Shown here piece after piece: positions 1 to 6,758 of a stretch of 12,894 nucleotides of DNA. Position numbers and translations under genes: made by a program. Each line of letters begins with the position of its first letter. The stretch's first letter is position 1. The notes under the pieces were generated by a model, which had not been told where the DNA came from, did not search any database, and worked only from the letters and a program-made list of their open reading frames with translations. Source of the DNA: Candidatus Zhuqueibacterota bacterium (lineage in GTDB: Bacteria > Zhuqueibacterota > Zhuqueibacteria > Residuimicrobiales > Krinioviventaceae); NCBI GenBank assembly GCA_003854995.1, contig RQOI01000576.1, forward strand, positions 1 to 12,894, given 5' to 3'.

Positions 1-521
1 ACGTGCGTCACGACGGCGAAATCCGGATTGGTCGCGGCGCCGTTCATATAGCGCGGATGGCTGAAAACATTGGCCGTGCCCCAGAGGAGCTTGACGCCGG
101 ATGCTTGCTGTTTTTTCTTGGCGATCTCGATGAGGGTTGCCAGATTATTTTCGCATTCAATGATCGAATTGCCCGCCGGCGCCAGATCGCGGTCATGAAA
201 GCAGTAATAGCCGACGCCCAGTTTGGTAAAGAATTCAAAGGCTGCATCGAGCTTATCCTTTGCCGCCTGCATCTTGTTTTCAGACTCGTCCCATGGAAAC
301 ACCTGCGTGCCAGGACCGAATGGATCTTCACCAGTGCCACAGAAAGTATGCCAGTAGGCGATGGCGAATCGGAAATGATCCCGCATTTTTTTACCGGCGA
401 CGACTTGGTCCGGATCATAGAACTTGAATGCGAGCGGATTCTTGGAATCCGGCCCCTCATATATGATTTGGCCGATTCCTGGAAAGTACTCCCGGTCACC
501 CAGGGTGAGATGAATGGACAT
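1..521 (-). CDS. xylA: Xylose isomerase, N-terminal part (cut by window edge)
   Basis: Interconverts D-xylose and D-xylulose in the cytoplasm, the entry step of bacterial xylose use. About 173 N-terminal codons are present; the rest lies beyond the left edge. The start ATG (519-521) follows a strong GGAGG ribosome site six bases upstream. The translation begins MSIHLTLGDREYFPGIGQ and contains the family motif YWHTFCGTGEDPFGPGT near residues 56-72. Further on it has the YYCFHDRDLAP motif, which carries the catalytic His and Asp of class II xylose isomerases. Class II enzymes are about 440 residues, so roughly 40 percent is seen. It lies 107 bases downstream of the glutamate dehydrogenase gene on the same strand and may be its last operon partner or have its own promoter; I see no convincing promoter in the gap. 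Family assignment is firm; full-length integrity cannot be judged. Confidence 0.93.
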   Translation of the reverse strand, partial: MSIHLTLGDREYFPGIGQIIYEGPDSKNPLAFKFYDPDQVVAGKKMRDHFRFAIAYWHTFCGTGEDPFGPGTQVFPWDESENKMQAAKDKLDAAFEFFTKLGVGYYCFHDRDLAPAGNSIIECENNLATLIEIAKKKQQASGVKLLWGTANVFSHPRYMNGAATNPDFAVVTH

Positions 522-596
522 AACTACCTCCGTTTCGTTGTTACGTGTTTTTTGTTCAATCCTGTTGTCTGAAATTCTCTCCTGATAACGCTATTT

Positions 597-626
597 GCGG
601 CGCGTTGATTCCGCGCAGAGGGCCGC
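597..626 (-). other. Hairpin just after the glutamate dehydrogenase gene
   Basis: Inner arms 600-604 (gcgcg) and 612-616 (cgcgc) enclose a 7-base loop. A weaker outer pairing is possible between 597-600 (gcgg) and 623-626 (ccgc). It begins two bases beyond the gdh stop codon. No run of U follows on the minus strand, so it is not a typical intrinsic terminator. It could slow 3' decay or be a partial attenuator before xylA. The rest of the 522-628 gap holds only the xylA ribosome site. Confidence 0.3.
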
Positions 627-628
627 GA

Positions 629-1888
629 TCATGGAAAAATGCCGCGCTCTTCCATGGCCATAGCGACCCGTTGCACGGCGATTTGGGTGGCCGCATCGCG
701 CATGGTCAAGTTTTCTCTGGTCGCCAGGTCCCACACGTCGGCAAAGGCCTTGACCAACACTCGTTTGAGGTTTTTATTGACCGCCTCGACATCCCAGAAG
801 AAAGATTGGATGCTCTGCACCCACTCAAAATAGGAGACGACGACGCCGCCACTGTTGGCCAAAATATCCGGCACGATGATCTTGCCTTTCTTGTGCAAGA
901 TTCGACCTGCCTCAGGTGTTGTCGGACCATTTGCGCCTTCGATGATGGCCTTTGCCTTGATTTTTTCCGCATTTTTGACCGTAATCTGTTTTTCCAGGGC
1001 TGCCGGAACCAGAATATCCACATCGAGCTCCAACAGCTCCTCGTTGCTGATTTTTGACACGCCGGCAGAGTCAAAACCGTCCAGGGTGTGAAATTTGGTC
1101 GTCTTGGTGTGTTCGATCATGCGGCGAATGGGCAGTCCATTTGGATTATAATAGCCGCCTGTGACATCACTGACCGCAACAATGCGACATCCTTCCTTGT
1201 GCAAAAGATCGGCGCCAACCGAGCCGACGTTGCCAAAACCCTGAACAGCAGCCGTCACATTCTCGGGATCGAGGTGCTGCCTTTTGAGCAATTCCAGGGT
1301 GCTCAGCATGACGCCGCGTCCTGTCGCTTCCCGCCTGCCCAGGCTGCCGCCCAAGTCCGTTGATTTGCCGGTCACGATATCGAGCACGGTCGCTCCCTGA
1401 TACATGCTGACCGTGTCCATGATCCAGCCCATGGTTTCGGCATTCGTATTCACATCCGGCGCCGGGATATCGTGGCGCGGCCCGATGATGGGCATGATGT
1501 TGACGGTGAAGCGTCGGGTCAACCGCCGAATTTCATTTTTATCAAGTTTGGTGACATCCACGCGAACTCCACCCTTGGCGCCGCCGAACGGGATATTGAC
1601 GACCGCGCATTTCCAGGTCATCCACATGGCGAGCGCCTTGATCTCATCGACGGTGACGCTCTCATGAAAGCGAATGCCGCCCTTGCATGGCCCGCGGGCG
1701 CTCGAGTGCTGCACCCTGTATCCCTCGAACACTTCTATTCGCCCGTCATTCATGACTACGGGACAGGCGACCGTCAGCTCCTTCTCACAGTGCTGTAATA
1801 CCCGATGGACATCCGGCTTGAGTTTGATTCGTTTGGCAGTTGTCTCCAACTGCTCAAGCGCCATGTCATAGACGCTTTCCTGTTTCAT
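629..1888 (-). CDS. gdhA: Glutamate dehydrogenase (Glu/Leu/Phe/Val dehydrogenase family)
   Basis: Reversible oxidative deamination of glutamate to 2-oxoglutarate and ammonia with NAD(P). The 419-residue length fits the hexameric small-type GDH. Visible motifs are the substrate/catalytic lysines in GPCKGGIRF (K69), TWKCAVVN (K93) and GGAKGGV (K105), the catalytic Asp in PAPDVNT (D145), and the Rossmann loop GFGNVG at 217-222. An Asp after the second strand (AVSD, about D241) favours NAD over NADP, though this is inference. I chose ATG 1886-1888 because an AGGAG site lies seven bases upstream; the GTG eight codons earlier has no ribosome site, and its extension contains that AGGAG. It lies 48 bases downstream of the S4-protein gene with no terminator between, so it is probably in the buk-mla operon. 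Other members of the family act on Leu, Val or Phe; the K69/K93 context favours glutamate. Confidence 0.94.
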   Translation of the reverse strand: MKQESVYDMALEQLETTAKRIKLKPDVHRVLQHCEKELTVACPVVMNDGRIEVFEGYRVQHSSARGPCKGGIRFHESVTVDEIKALAMWMTWKCAVVNIPFGGAKGGVRVDVTKLDKNEIRRLTRRFTVNIMPIIGPRHDIPAPDVNTNAETMGWIMDTVSMYQGATVLDIVTGKSTDLGGSLGRREATGRGVMLSTLELLKRQHLDPENVTAAVQGFGNVGSVGADLLHKEGCRIVAVSDVTGGYYNPNGLPIRRMIEHTKTTKFHTLDGFDSAGVSKISNEELLELDVDILVPAALEKQITVKNAEKIKAKAIIEGANGPTTPEAGRILHKKGKIIVPDILANSGGVVVSYFEWVQSIQSFFWDVEAVNKNLKRVLVKAFADVWDLATRENLTMRDAATQIAVQRVAMAMEERGIFP

Positions 1889-1936
1889 GACACGCTCCTG
1901 TTTTAATTTCACGAATTGAGTTATGAATTAAATGCA

Positions 1937-2359
1937 TCACTTTACTATCAGTCTTGATTTTTCCATCTTGCGCCGCTCCTTTTTGGTCGGACGGCCTTTA
2001 TATTTTGGTTTTTCGTATTTGAACGACTCGGAGAAGAGCTCCATCAGCTCTTTTGCCTCCTCGGAGAGGGGCAGATCCTCAACCTCATACAGGAACTTGG
2101 CCTCCTTGGACGAGACGTTGCGTTGCGAGATGGCTAAAATTTTCATATTGACAAAATGACCATTCGGCCTCCTGACGGTCAGCTCATCGCCGCCTTGCAC
2201 GTGCGTCGCCGGCCTGGCGACGACGCCGTTCACTTTGATGCGACGCTCCTCACACGCTTTGGCGGCTTTGCTGCGCGTTTTGAACAGACAGGCAATATGC
2301 AGCCACTTGTCTATTCTTTGCGAGTCAGCTCGATCGCCAATTTGATCGACTTCTTTCAG
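1937..2359 (-). CDS. S4-domain RNA-binding protein, Hsp15/HslR-like, probable CTG start
   Basis: Small basic RNA-binding protein resembling heat-shock protein 15, which in E. coli binds stalled 50S subunits with a trapped nascent chain. From the proposed start it is 140 residues. The S4 domain begins at QRIDKWLHIACLFKTRSKAA (about residues 15-34) and continues through RRIKVNGV and GGDELTV. A charged tail (KYKGRPTKKERRKMEKSR) is typical of this family. No ATG, GTG or TTG lies in frame before the conserved RIDKW block: the first such codon is a GTG at 2231-2233, in the middle of the S4 fold. The best start is CTG at 2357-2359, which overlaps the mlaD TGA as CTGA and has a GGAGG (2364-2368) four bases upstream. 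Alternatives are ATT (2339-2341) or ATA (2312-2314). Family is clear; the precise start is inferred. Confidence 0.82.
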   Translation of the reverse strand: MKEVDQIGDRADSQRIDKWLHIACLFKTRSKAAKACEERRIKVNGVVARPATHVQGGDELTVRRPNGHFVNMKILAISQRNVSSKEAKFLYEVEDLPLSEEAKELMELFSESFKYEKPKYKGRPTKKERRKMEKSRLIVK

Positions 2360-3321
2360 AACACCTCCACAGTCACATATCTCTTGGGATTTTCTCGTAT
2401 ATCTGTCAGCAGACTGTCTAGTCCTGTCGCCACGCGCAGCAGATCGTTGTACAATTTCTCGTTCGTCAACAGCTGCCCGGCAGTGCCCTCGCCCCGATTC
2501 ATTCTGGACAGGATTCCCTTCATTGCCGCGAGATTCTCCTTCAGCTCTTCGTAAGCGGCCGGATCATGGACCAGTTTGGCCACTGATCCCTTACCATTAA
2601 CCAGCGTATCGGCCAAAATATTCGCATTTTTGATGAATGTATAAAGTTCTTCGTACATGGTCGTATCGCGAATTATTTCCGCCAACAGCCCGTCGCTGGA
2701 GCTGAGCTGGGCGCCAATATCTTTCAGCATTACCAGCGATTCGCTCAGATTATTATAGAGTTTCGGATCGCTCACCAAAAGGCCGATGGTCCCTTCGCCG
2801 CGGCTGATTTTCTCACTTATCTCTTTGAGCAGGCGCGCCGTATTCTGCAGCTCCGCGAAGGTATCGACGCTTTCGTCAATCAGTTTCTCCATATCCACCG
2901 GATCCTTGCCGATGAGAAAATCCCCATCCTGCAGCACCAGCTGGTTCGGCGAACCTGTGGTGATCGATACGAACTTGTCGCCCAAAAGGCCGAGCGTGCC
3001 GATATAGGCTTCAGAATCGGCGCGAATTCGATCCTGCACACTTTTCAGTATTTCAAGTGTCACTTTAATCTGCGGATCGTCGACGGCCGCAAAGTCGACG
3101 CCGGTGACCGATCCGACGCGCACGCCATTCAGTCGCACCGGCGCACCTGTTTGCAGACCATTCACGCGCTCCATGTAGACATGCAAGATGTATCGTTCTT
3201 CCAGAATGCCATGCTTCTGGCTGACGGCAAATATGACAAAGATGATGATGGCAATGCCAATGAGGATCATCAGTCCGACCTTTATTTCATGACTGCGCTC
3301 CTCTTGCTCTCGTGTTTTCAT
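2356..3321 (-). CDS. mlaD: MlaD-like MCE-domain substrate-binding protein
   Basis: Periplasmic, membrane-anchored lipid-binding subunit of an Mla-type ABC transporter moving phospholipid between inner and outer membranes. It is 321 residues. A short charged N-terminus is followed by one membrane segment (about 15-34), then the MCE domain (about 42-125, with GLQTGAPVRLNGVRVGSV). Residues about 140-310 form a long helical tail. This contains four units of about 34 residues, starting near 175, 210, 243 and 277, with pattern GxGTxGxLxxDxxLYxxL; the second and third are more diverged. E. coli MlaD is much shorter (183 residues) and lacks such repeats. The ATG overlaps the mlaF stop codon as ATGA, so translation is coupled. 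Substrate is inferred from family only. Confidence 0.9.
   Translation of the reverse strand: MKTREQEERSHEIKVGLMILIGIAIIIFVIFAVSQKHGILEERYILHVYMERVNGLQTGAPVRLNGVRVGSVTGVDFAAVDDPQIKVTLEILKSVQDRIRADSEAYIGTLGLLGDKFVSITTGSPNQLVLQDGDFLIGKDPVDMEKLIDESVDTFAELQNTARLLKEISEKISRGEGTIGLLVSDPKLYNNLSESLVMLKDIGAQLSSSDGLLAEIIRDTTMYEELYTFIKNANILADTLVNGKGSVAKLVHDPAAYEELKENLAAMKGILSRMNRGEGTAGQLLTNEKLYNDLLRVATGLDSLLTDIRENPKRYVTVEVF
2357..2368 (-). promoter_or_regulatory. Ribosome-binding site and CTG start coupling mlaD to the S4-protein gene
   Basis: On the minus strand GGAGG (2364-2368) is followed four bases later by CTG (2357-2359), whose last two bases open the mlaD stop codon TGA (2356-2358). This mimics the usual ATGA overlap seen between mlaF and mlaD, but with CTG. 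It supports translation by re-initiation after mlaD. Confidence 0.5.
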
Positions 3322-4058
3322 TTTGGTCCCGCTAAAAATGTACGAACAAATTCATGCGTGCTTTTTTTTATCGCATCGATCGTGCCAATTTCCAGAATTC
3401 GGCCGTTCTCCATGACCGCCGCCCGGTCCGCCACGCTGAAACCGCTGTCCAGCTCGTGCGTCACCACAATGGAGGTCACGCCATATTCCCGCTGGGTTTT
3501 GCGAATGAGGGCATTGATGGTGGTCGCCGTGATCGGATCAAGGCCAGTCGTCGGCTCATCGTAGAGCAAGATGTCCGGCTGATAGGCCATGGCGCGCGCC
3601 AGCGCGACGCGCTTTTTCATGCCGCCGGATAATTCGGACGGCATCAAGTTCGCCGTCCCTTCCATTTCGACGAATTTCAGATTATTGCTGACGATCTCGT
3701 CTATCTCGGCCGCTGTCTTGTCCGAATGCTCGGCCAGGGCAAAAGCGACGTTTTCGCCGACAGTGAGCGAATCGAACAGCGCTGAACCCTGAAAAAGCAT
3801 GCCGATCTTTTTCCGCACCTCGACGAGCTTTTTCTCGGACATGCCGGTTATCTCTTCGCCATCCAGAAACACCCTGCCGCTGTCAGGATATAAAAGACCC
3901 AGCAGTATTTTTAAAGTGACACTTTTGCCGCAGCCACTCCGGCCCAGTATGACAAGGGTTTCGCCTCTCTCAATTGCAAGATTTAATCCTTGCAGAACCG
4001 GCTTGTCGCTGAACGATTTATAAATATCCTGAAAAAATATGTAATTGTCCTGCTCCAT
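3318..4058 (-). CDS. mlaF: MlaF-like ABC transporter ATP-binding protein
   Basis: Cytoplasmic ATPase powering the MlaE/MlaD lipid transporter. It is 246 residues with all nucleotide-binding motifs intact: Walker A GRSGCGKS (39-46), Q-loop Gln90 in MLFQGSALFDSLTV, ABC signature LSGGMKKR (143-150), Walker B ILLYDEP with Glu168, the D-loop TGLDP, and switch His201 in VVTHEL. The sequence LFQGSALFDSLTVGENV is characteristic of the Mla/Ttg2A branch rather than other ABC importers. It starts six bases after mlaE stops and overlaps mlaD by four bases, so E, F and D form one translational unit. No mlaC or mlaB follows. Confidence 0.95.
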   Translation of the reverse strand: MEQDNYIFFQDIYKSFSDKPVLQGLNLAIERGETLVILGRSGCGKSVTLKILLGLLYPDSGRVFLDGEEITGMSEKKLVEVRKKIGMLFQGSALFDSLTVGENVAFALAEHSDKTAAEIDEIVSNNLKFVEMEGTANLMPSELSGGMKKRVALARAMAYQPDILLYDEPTTGLDPITATTINALIRKTQREYGVTSIVVTHELDSGFSVADRAAVMENGRILEIGTIDAIKKSTHEFVRTFLAGPK

Positions 4059-4064
4059 TGCCTG

Positions 4065-4832
4065 CTATATGGCTCCCAGGGTCACTTTGGTGATGAGGAA
4101 ATCGAGTATAAAGATCAGGATGGACGACACGACCACAGAGCGAGTCGTCGCCTCACCCACACCTTTGGTGCCGCCGGTGACGGAAAAGCCGAGGTAGCAA
4201 GAGATGGAGGCAATGGTCATGGCAAAGATGAACGGCTTGAGCAGACCGGCAAAAATATCCGAAAAGAAAAGATAATGAGCGGCATTGCTCCAATAATAGT
4301 CTGAGCTGATGCCGAGCGACGTGACCGAAACAAGCCAGCCACCGAGCATGCCGCATAAATCGCCAATGGCGACGAGCAGCGGCAGCGTGATGCTGAGCGC
4401 GAGAAAGCGAGTGGCCGCCAGCTTCTTGTAGGGATTGGTGCCGAGCGCGCGCATGGCGTCTATCTGCTCGGTGACGGCCATGGAACCCAGTTCAGCCGTG
4501 ATGCCGGCGCCGACTCTGCCGGCAACCACGAGTGAGATGATGACAGGCCCCAGCTCGCGCACCAGAGAGACGACCAGCACTGAGCTGGTGTACATCTTGG
4601 CGCCAAAGACGGACATCTCGTGGCCAAATTGCATCGCCAAAACCAATCCGGTAAAGGTTGAGGTCATGAGGACAATGGACAACGATTTAAAGCCAATATG
4701 GTACATTTGCTCAACTGTTTCACGAAGGTAAAATGGTTTGATGAAAGAGAGGGCGAGAGAACGGCCAAACATCTCTGTGATGCCGTGCACATGATGCAGA
4801 AAATCGAGAAACCAGTGAAAATGTGCTTTCAA
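4065..4832 (-). CDS. mlaE: MlaE-like ABC transporter permease
   Basis: Inner-membrane permease of the Mla/MCE lipid transporter. It is 255 residues, the usual family length. The central signature ELGPVIISLVVAGRVGAGITAELGSM and the following DAMRALGTNPYKKL are hallmarks of the MlaE (DUF140) family. Five or so hydrophobic segments are visible, near residues 48-68, 82-105, 144-170, 190-212 and 230-253. I take TTG 4830-4832 as start, 14 bases after the stop of the upstream membrane-protein gene. An AGG lies very close and a GAGG about 12 bases upstream, so the ribosome site is only moderate. The next in-frame Met (residue 21) would remove part of the conserved amphipathic N-terminal region. Confidence 0.93.
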   Translation of the reverse strand: MKAHFHWFLDFLHHVHGITEMFGRSLALSFIKPFYLRETVEQMYHIGFKSLSIVLMTSTFTGLVLAMQFGHEMSVFGAKMYTSSVLVVSLVRELGPVIISLVVAGRVGAGITAELGSMAVTEQIDAMRALGTNPYKKLAATRFLALSITLPLLVAIGDLCGMLGGWLVSVTSLGISSDYYWSNAAHYLFFSDIFAGLLKPFIFAMTIASISCYLGFSVTGGTKGVGEATTRSVVVSSILIFILDFLITKVTLGAI

Positions 4833-4846
4833 AGCCTGCTTTTACC

Positions 4847-5584
4847 TCACGCTCCGCCCATTTTCCCATGGTGTTGTCTGGCGGAAAATAGGCGTAAATA
4901 GACAAATGCGATCATGATACCGATGTGCAATAAAAAAAAGTAGCCAATAGAGTGAAACGTTCTTGAGGTGAAAATGATCCACAGCAGCGCGCAGATGAGG
5001 AGAAAGATGCTCGACCAATTCAGCAGCTCGGCAAACGAGTGTGGTCCATTTTGAAAAGCATCGATCATGATGCCGACGCCGGCGCCAAAATAGGCCAGCA
5101 CCATAAAGATGAGAAACAGAAAGACGATCGACGTCACGAGCAGAATCAGAAAAGCGGTCGTGCGCAGACCGCGCAGTTTCTCCTTCACCTGCAGTGGCTG
5201 CAGTCTGAGTGGCCCGTCATCCATCCGCACGCCTTCCAGACTGTATTTTTTTATGTCATCGGATCGCTTATGCCAGATCTCTTTCTTCGCGATGAATACC
5301 GAATTCACCGGCGAGAGCTGAAACAGAGAATCATTCACCGTCTCGGCAAAAAAGACCTCGACGCCATTGGCGAGCTCGATCCGTTGTGGAATGTTCCCCT
5401 CAAAAGTGATTTCTCCGTCATCGAGGATGATCGTCGGCGTGGTTTCATTCAGTACCGGCTCGTAAAAATCGACAAAATGCTGCAGCCGTCCCATAAGCGA
5501 CAGGCTGATAAAGACCGCGACAATGACGGTGCTCACCAGGATCGAGAAGATTGAAAATCGTTTTTGCTGAAATAGTTTGATCAT
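4847..5584 (-). CDS. DUF1189-like membrane protein of unknown function
   Basis: About 245 residues from the chosen ATG (5582-5584), four bases after the butyrate kinase stop. A basic start (MIKLFQQKRF) leads into membrane segment 1 (about 12-31). A polar region of about 110 residues follows, and then three more hydrophobic segments near 141-165, 185-205 and 210-230. The layout (one N-terminal helix, an extracytoplasmic beta-rich region containing PQRIELANGVEVFF and VFIAKKEIWHKR, then a C-terminal helix bundle) resembles the DUF1189 family, which has no established role. No catalytic motif is evident. The in-frame frame extends 12 codons further upstream into buk, but those codons have no ribosome site. 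Being wedged between buk and mlaE suggests a membrane-envelope role, which is inference only. Confidence 0.65.
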   Translation of the reverse strand: MIKLFQQKRFSIFSILVSTVIVAVFISLSLMGRLQHFVDFYEPVLNETTPTIILDDGEITFEGNIPQRIELANGVEVFFAETVNDSLFQLSPVNSVFIAKKEIWHKRSDDIKKYSLEGVRMDDGPLRLQPLQVKEKLRGLRTTAFLILLVTSIVFLFLIFMVLAYFGAGVGIMIDAFQNGPHSFAELLNWSSIFLLICALLWIIFTSRTFHSIGYFFLLHIGIMIAFVYLRLFSARQHHGKMGGA

Positions 5585-5588
5585 GCCA

Positions 5589-6647
5589 TCACGTGTAGAT
5601 CTGCACATTTTCGCTGCCATTCAGGACGCGCAGCACCCCCTGGGCCAGAGCTTCCATCTCGAACTCACCGACATAGGTGATGACCGGCGCGAGGTGCCTG
5701 ATTCTCGCTGTCAGCTGTTCGACGAGCAGGCGAGAATTGGTCAAGCCGCCTGTCAGGATGATGTCATCCACCTGTCCCAGAACGCACGACATCCCGCCGA
5801 TCTCTTTGGCGATCTGATAGATCATTGCCGCAAAAACTTCGCGCGCTCTCGCATCGCCATCGTTGATCTGCGCTTCGATCTGGCTGACATTCGAGGTGCC
5901 GAGATAGGCCTGTAGCCCCCCGTTCCCCATGATCATCTTTTTCATTTCCGCCATACTGTACTGGCCGGAGAAACACAAGTCGATGAATTGCTGCATCGGC
6001 AGTGAACCGGAACGTTCCGGCGTGAACGGACCGTCGCTCGCAGCATCGTTCACGTCAATGATCTGTCCGCCACGCACGGCAGCGACCGAAATGCCACCGC
6101 CCAGGTGCGCGATGATGAATCGCGTCTCCTGCACGTCTTTGTTTAACTCGGCTGCTCTTCTGATGGCAGACGCACGAATATTCAGCACATGTGACAATGC
6201 TCTTCGTTGTATGAGGGGGTGGCCGGAGTAACGCGCCAGCGGCGTCAATTCATCGACGCACACCGGATCGACGATATAGGCATCGCAGCCCCATTGACGG
6301 GCGATCTCATGCGCCAGGGCGCATCCGAGGTTTGCGGCGTGCTGGCCTTGCAGACCGAGTCGCGCATCGCGCAGCATTGCGTCATTCACCAAAAAAGTGC
6401 CGCGTCTGAGCGGTTTCAAGAGCCCGCCGCGACCGGCCACAGCCGCCAGTGTGGCCACTTTATTGTTTTGGATAAAATCAATGATGGTCTGCAATCGCGG
6501 CGCAAACTGCTCCCAGAGCTCCAGTTTGGCTGTCTCATCCGCCAGACGAATATTTTCCTCAGCCATTGTACGCTCGTCCTCAAACAGCGCCACTTTGGTC
6601 GAGGTCGAGCCTGGATTGATGACAAGAATGTGCCTAGTCGTCGCCAT
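5589..6647 (-). CDS. buk: Butyrate kinase
   Basis: Transfers phosphate from butyryl-phosphate to ADP, giving butyrate and ATP (reversible); an ASKHA-fold acyl kinase of the cytoplasm. It is 352 residues, matching the usual length of about 355. The N-terminal phosphate loop INPGSTSTKVALF (10-22), DPVCVDELTPLARYSGHP, the AHLGGGISVAA motif, and DGPFTPERSGSLP are the butyrate kinase versions of the acetate kinase motifs. ILTGGLTNS near the C-terminus is the adenosine-binding region. It starts at ATG 6645-6647 and appears to be the first gene after a terminator and a putative promoter. The usual partner phosphate butyryltransferase (ptb) is not in the window. Branched-chain acyl-phosphates are possible alternative substrates, which would fit a nearby amino-acid dehydrogenase. 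Confidence 0.94.
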   Translation of the reverse strand: MATTRHILVINPGSTSTKVALFEDERTMAEENIRLADETAKLELWEQFAPRLQTIIDFIQNNKVATLAAVAGRGGLLKPLRRGTFLVNDAMLRDARLGLQGQHAANLGCALAHEIARQWGCDAYIVDPVCVDELTPLARYSGHPLIQRRALSHVLNIRASAIRRAAELNKDVQETRFIIAHLGGGISVAAVRGGQIIDVNDAASDGPFTPERSGSLPMQQFIDLCFSGQYSMAEMKKMIMGNGGLQAYLGTSNVSQIEAQINDGDARAREVFAAMIYQIAKEIGGMSCVLGQVDDIILTGGLTNSRLLVEQLTARIRHLAPVITYVGEFEMEALAQGVLRVLNGSENVQIYT

Positions 6648-6660
6648 GATCCGTCCGAAA

Positions 6661-6680
6661 TATATTCTGCGCAGAATATA
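6661..6680. repeat. Perfect 20-bp palindrome upstream of buk, possible operator
   Basis: The sequence tatattctgcgcagaatata reads identically on both strands (two 10-base arms, no spacer). It lies 13 bases upstream of the buk ATG and covers the putative -10 element. Such a site in a promoter usually serves as a dimeric repressor or activator operator; as RNA it could also fold into a hairpin next to the ribosome site. No regulator gene for it is recognisable in the window. Confidence 0.55.
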
Positions 6681-6693
6681 AGAATCCAGTCAA
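6664..6693 (-). promoter_or_regulatory. Putative sigma-70-type promoter for buk operon
   Basis: On the minus strand TTGACT (6688-6693) is separated by 18 bases from CAGAAT (6664-6669), giving a good -35 and a moderate -10. It lies between the hydA terminator and buk, exactly where a new transcript would have to start. The -10 and part of the spacer fall inside the 20-bp palindrome, so a protein bound there would block RNA polymerase. Inferred from pattern only. Confidence 0.45.
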
Positions 6694-6704
6694 TCGCAGG
6701 CAAG

Positions 6705-6734
6705 AAAAAACGGGGCCGGCTAGCACCAGCCCCG
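6705..6734 (-). terminator. Rho-independent terminator after hydA
   Basis: On the minus strand a 9-bp GC-rich stem (arms 6726-6734 and 6711-6719, with one G-U pair) closes a 6-base loop. It is followed directly by six U residues (6705-6710). It starts 25 bases after the hydA stop codon and should end the hydrogenase transcript before buk. Confidence 0.88.
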
Positions 6735-6758
6735 CCTGCGGTCAAGGACGCTGCACGT

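Noticed and set aside
3..572. A 189-codon plus-strand frame opposite xylA
   Set aside because: The minus strand encodes clear xylose isomerase motifs over the same bases; the plus-strand product has none.
597..626. Hairpin after gdh as an intrinsic terminator
   Set aside because: Stem is short and no U run follows on the minus strand, so it was listed only as a hairpin.
1889..1912. GTG at 1910-1912 as an upstream start for glutamate dehydrogenase
   Set aside because: The eight extra codons contain the AGGAG that serves ATG 1886-1888, and no ribosome site precedes the GTG.
1937..2233. S4-protein gene starting at the internal GTG 2231-2233
   Set aside because: This would cut the S4 domain in half; the conserved RIDKWL to RRIKVNGV block lies upstream in the same open frame.
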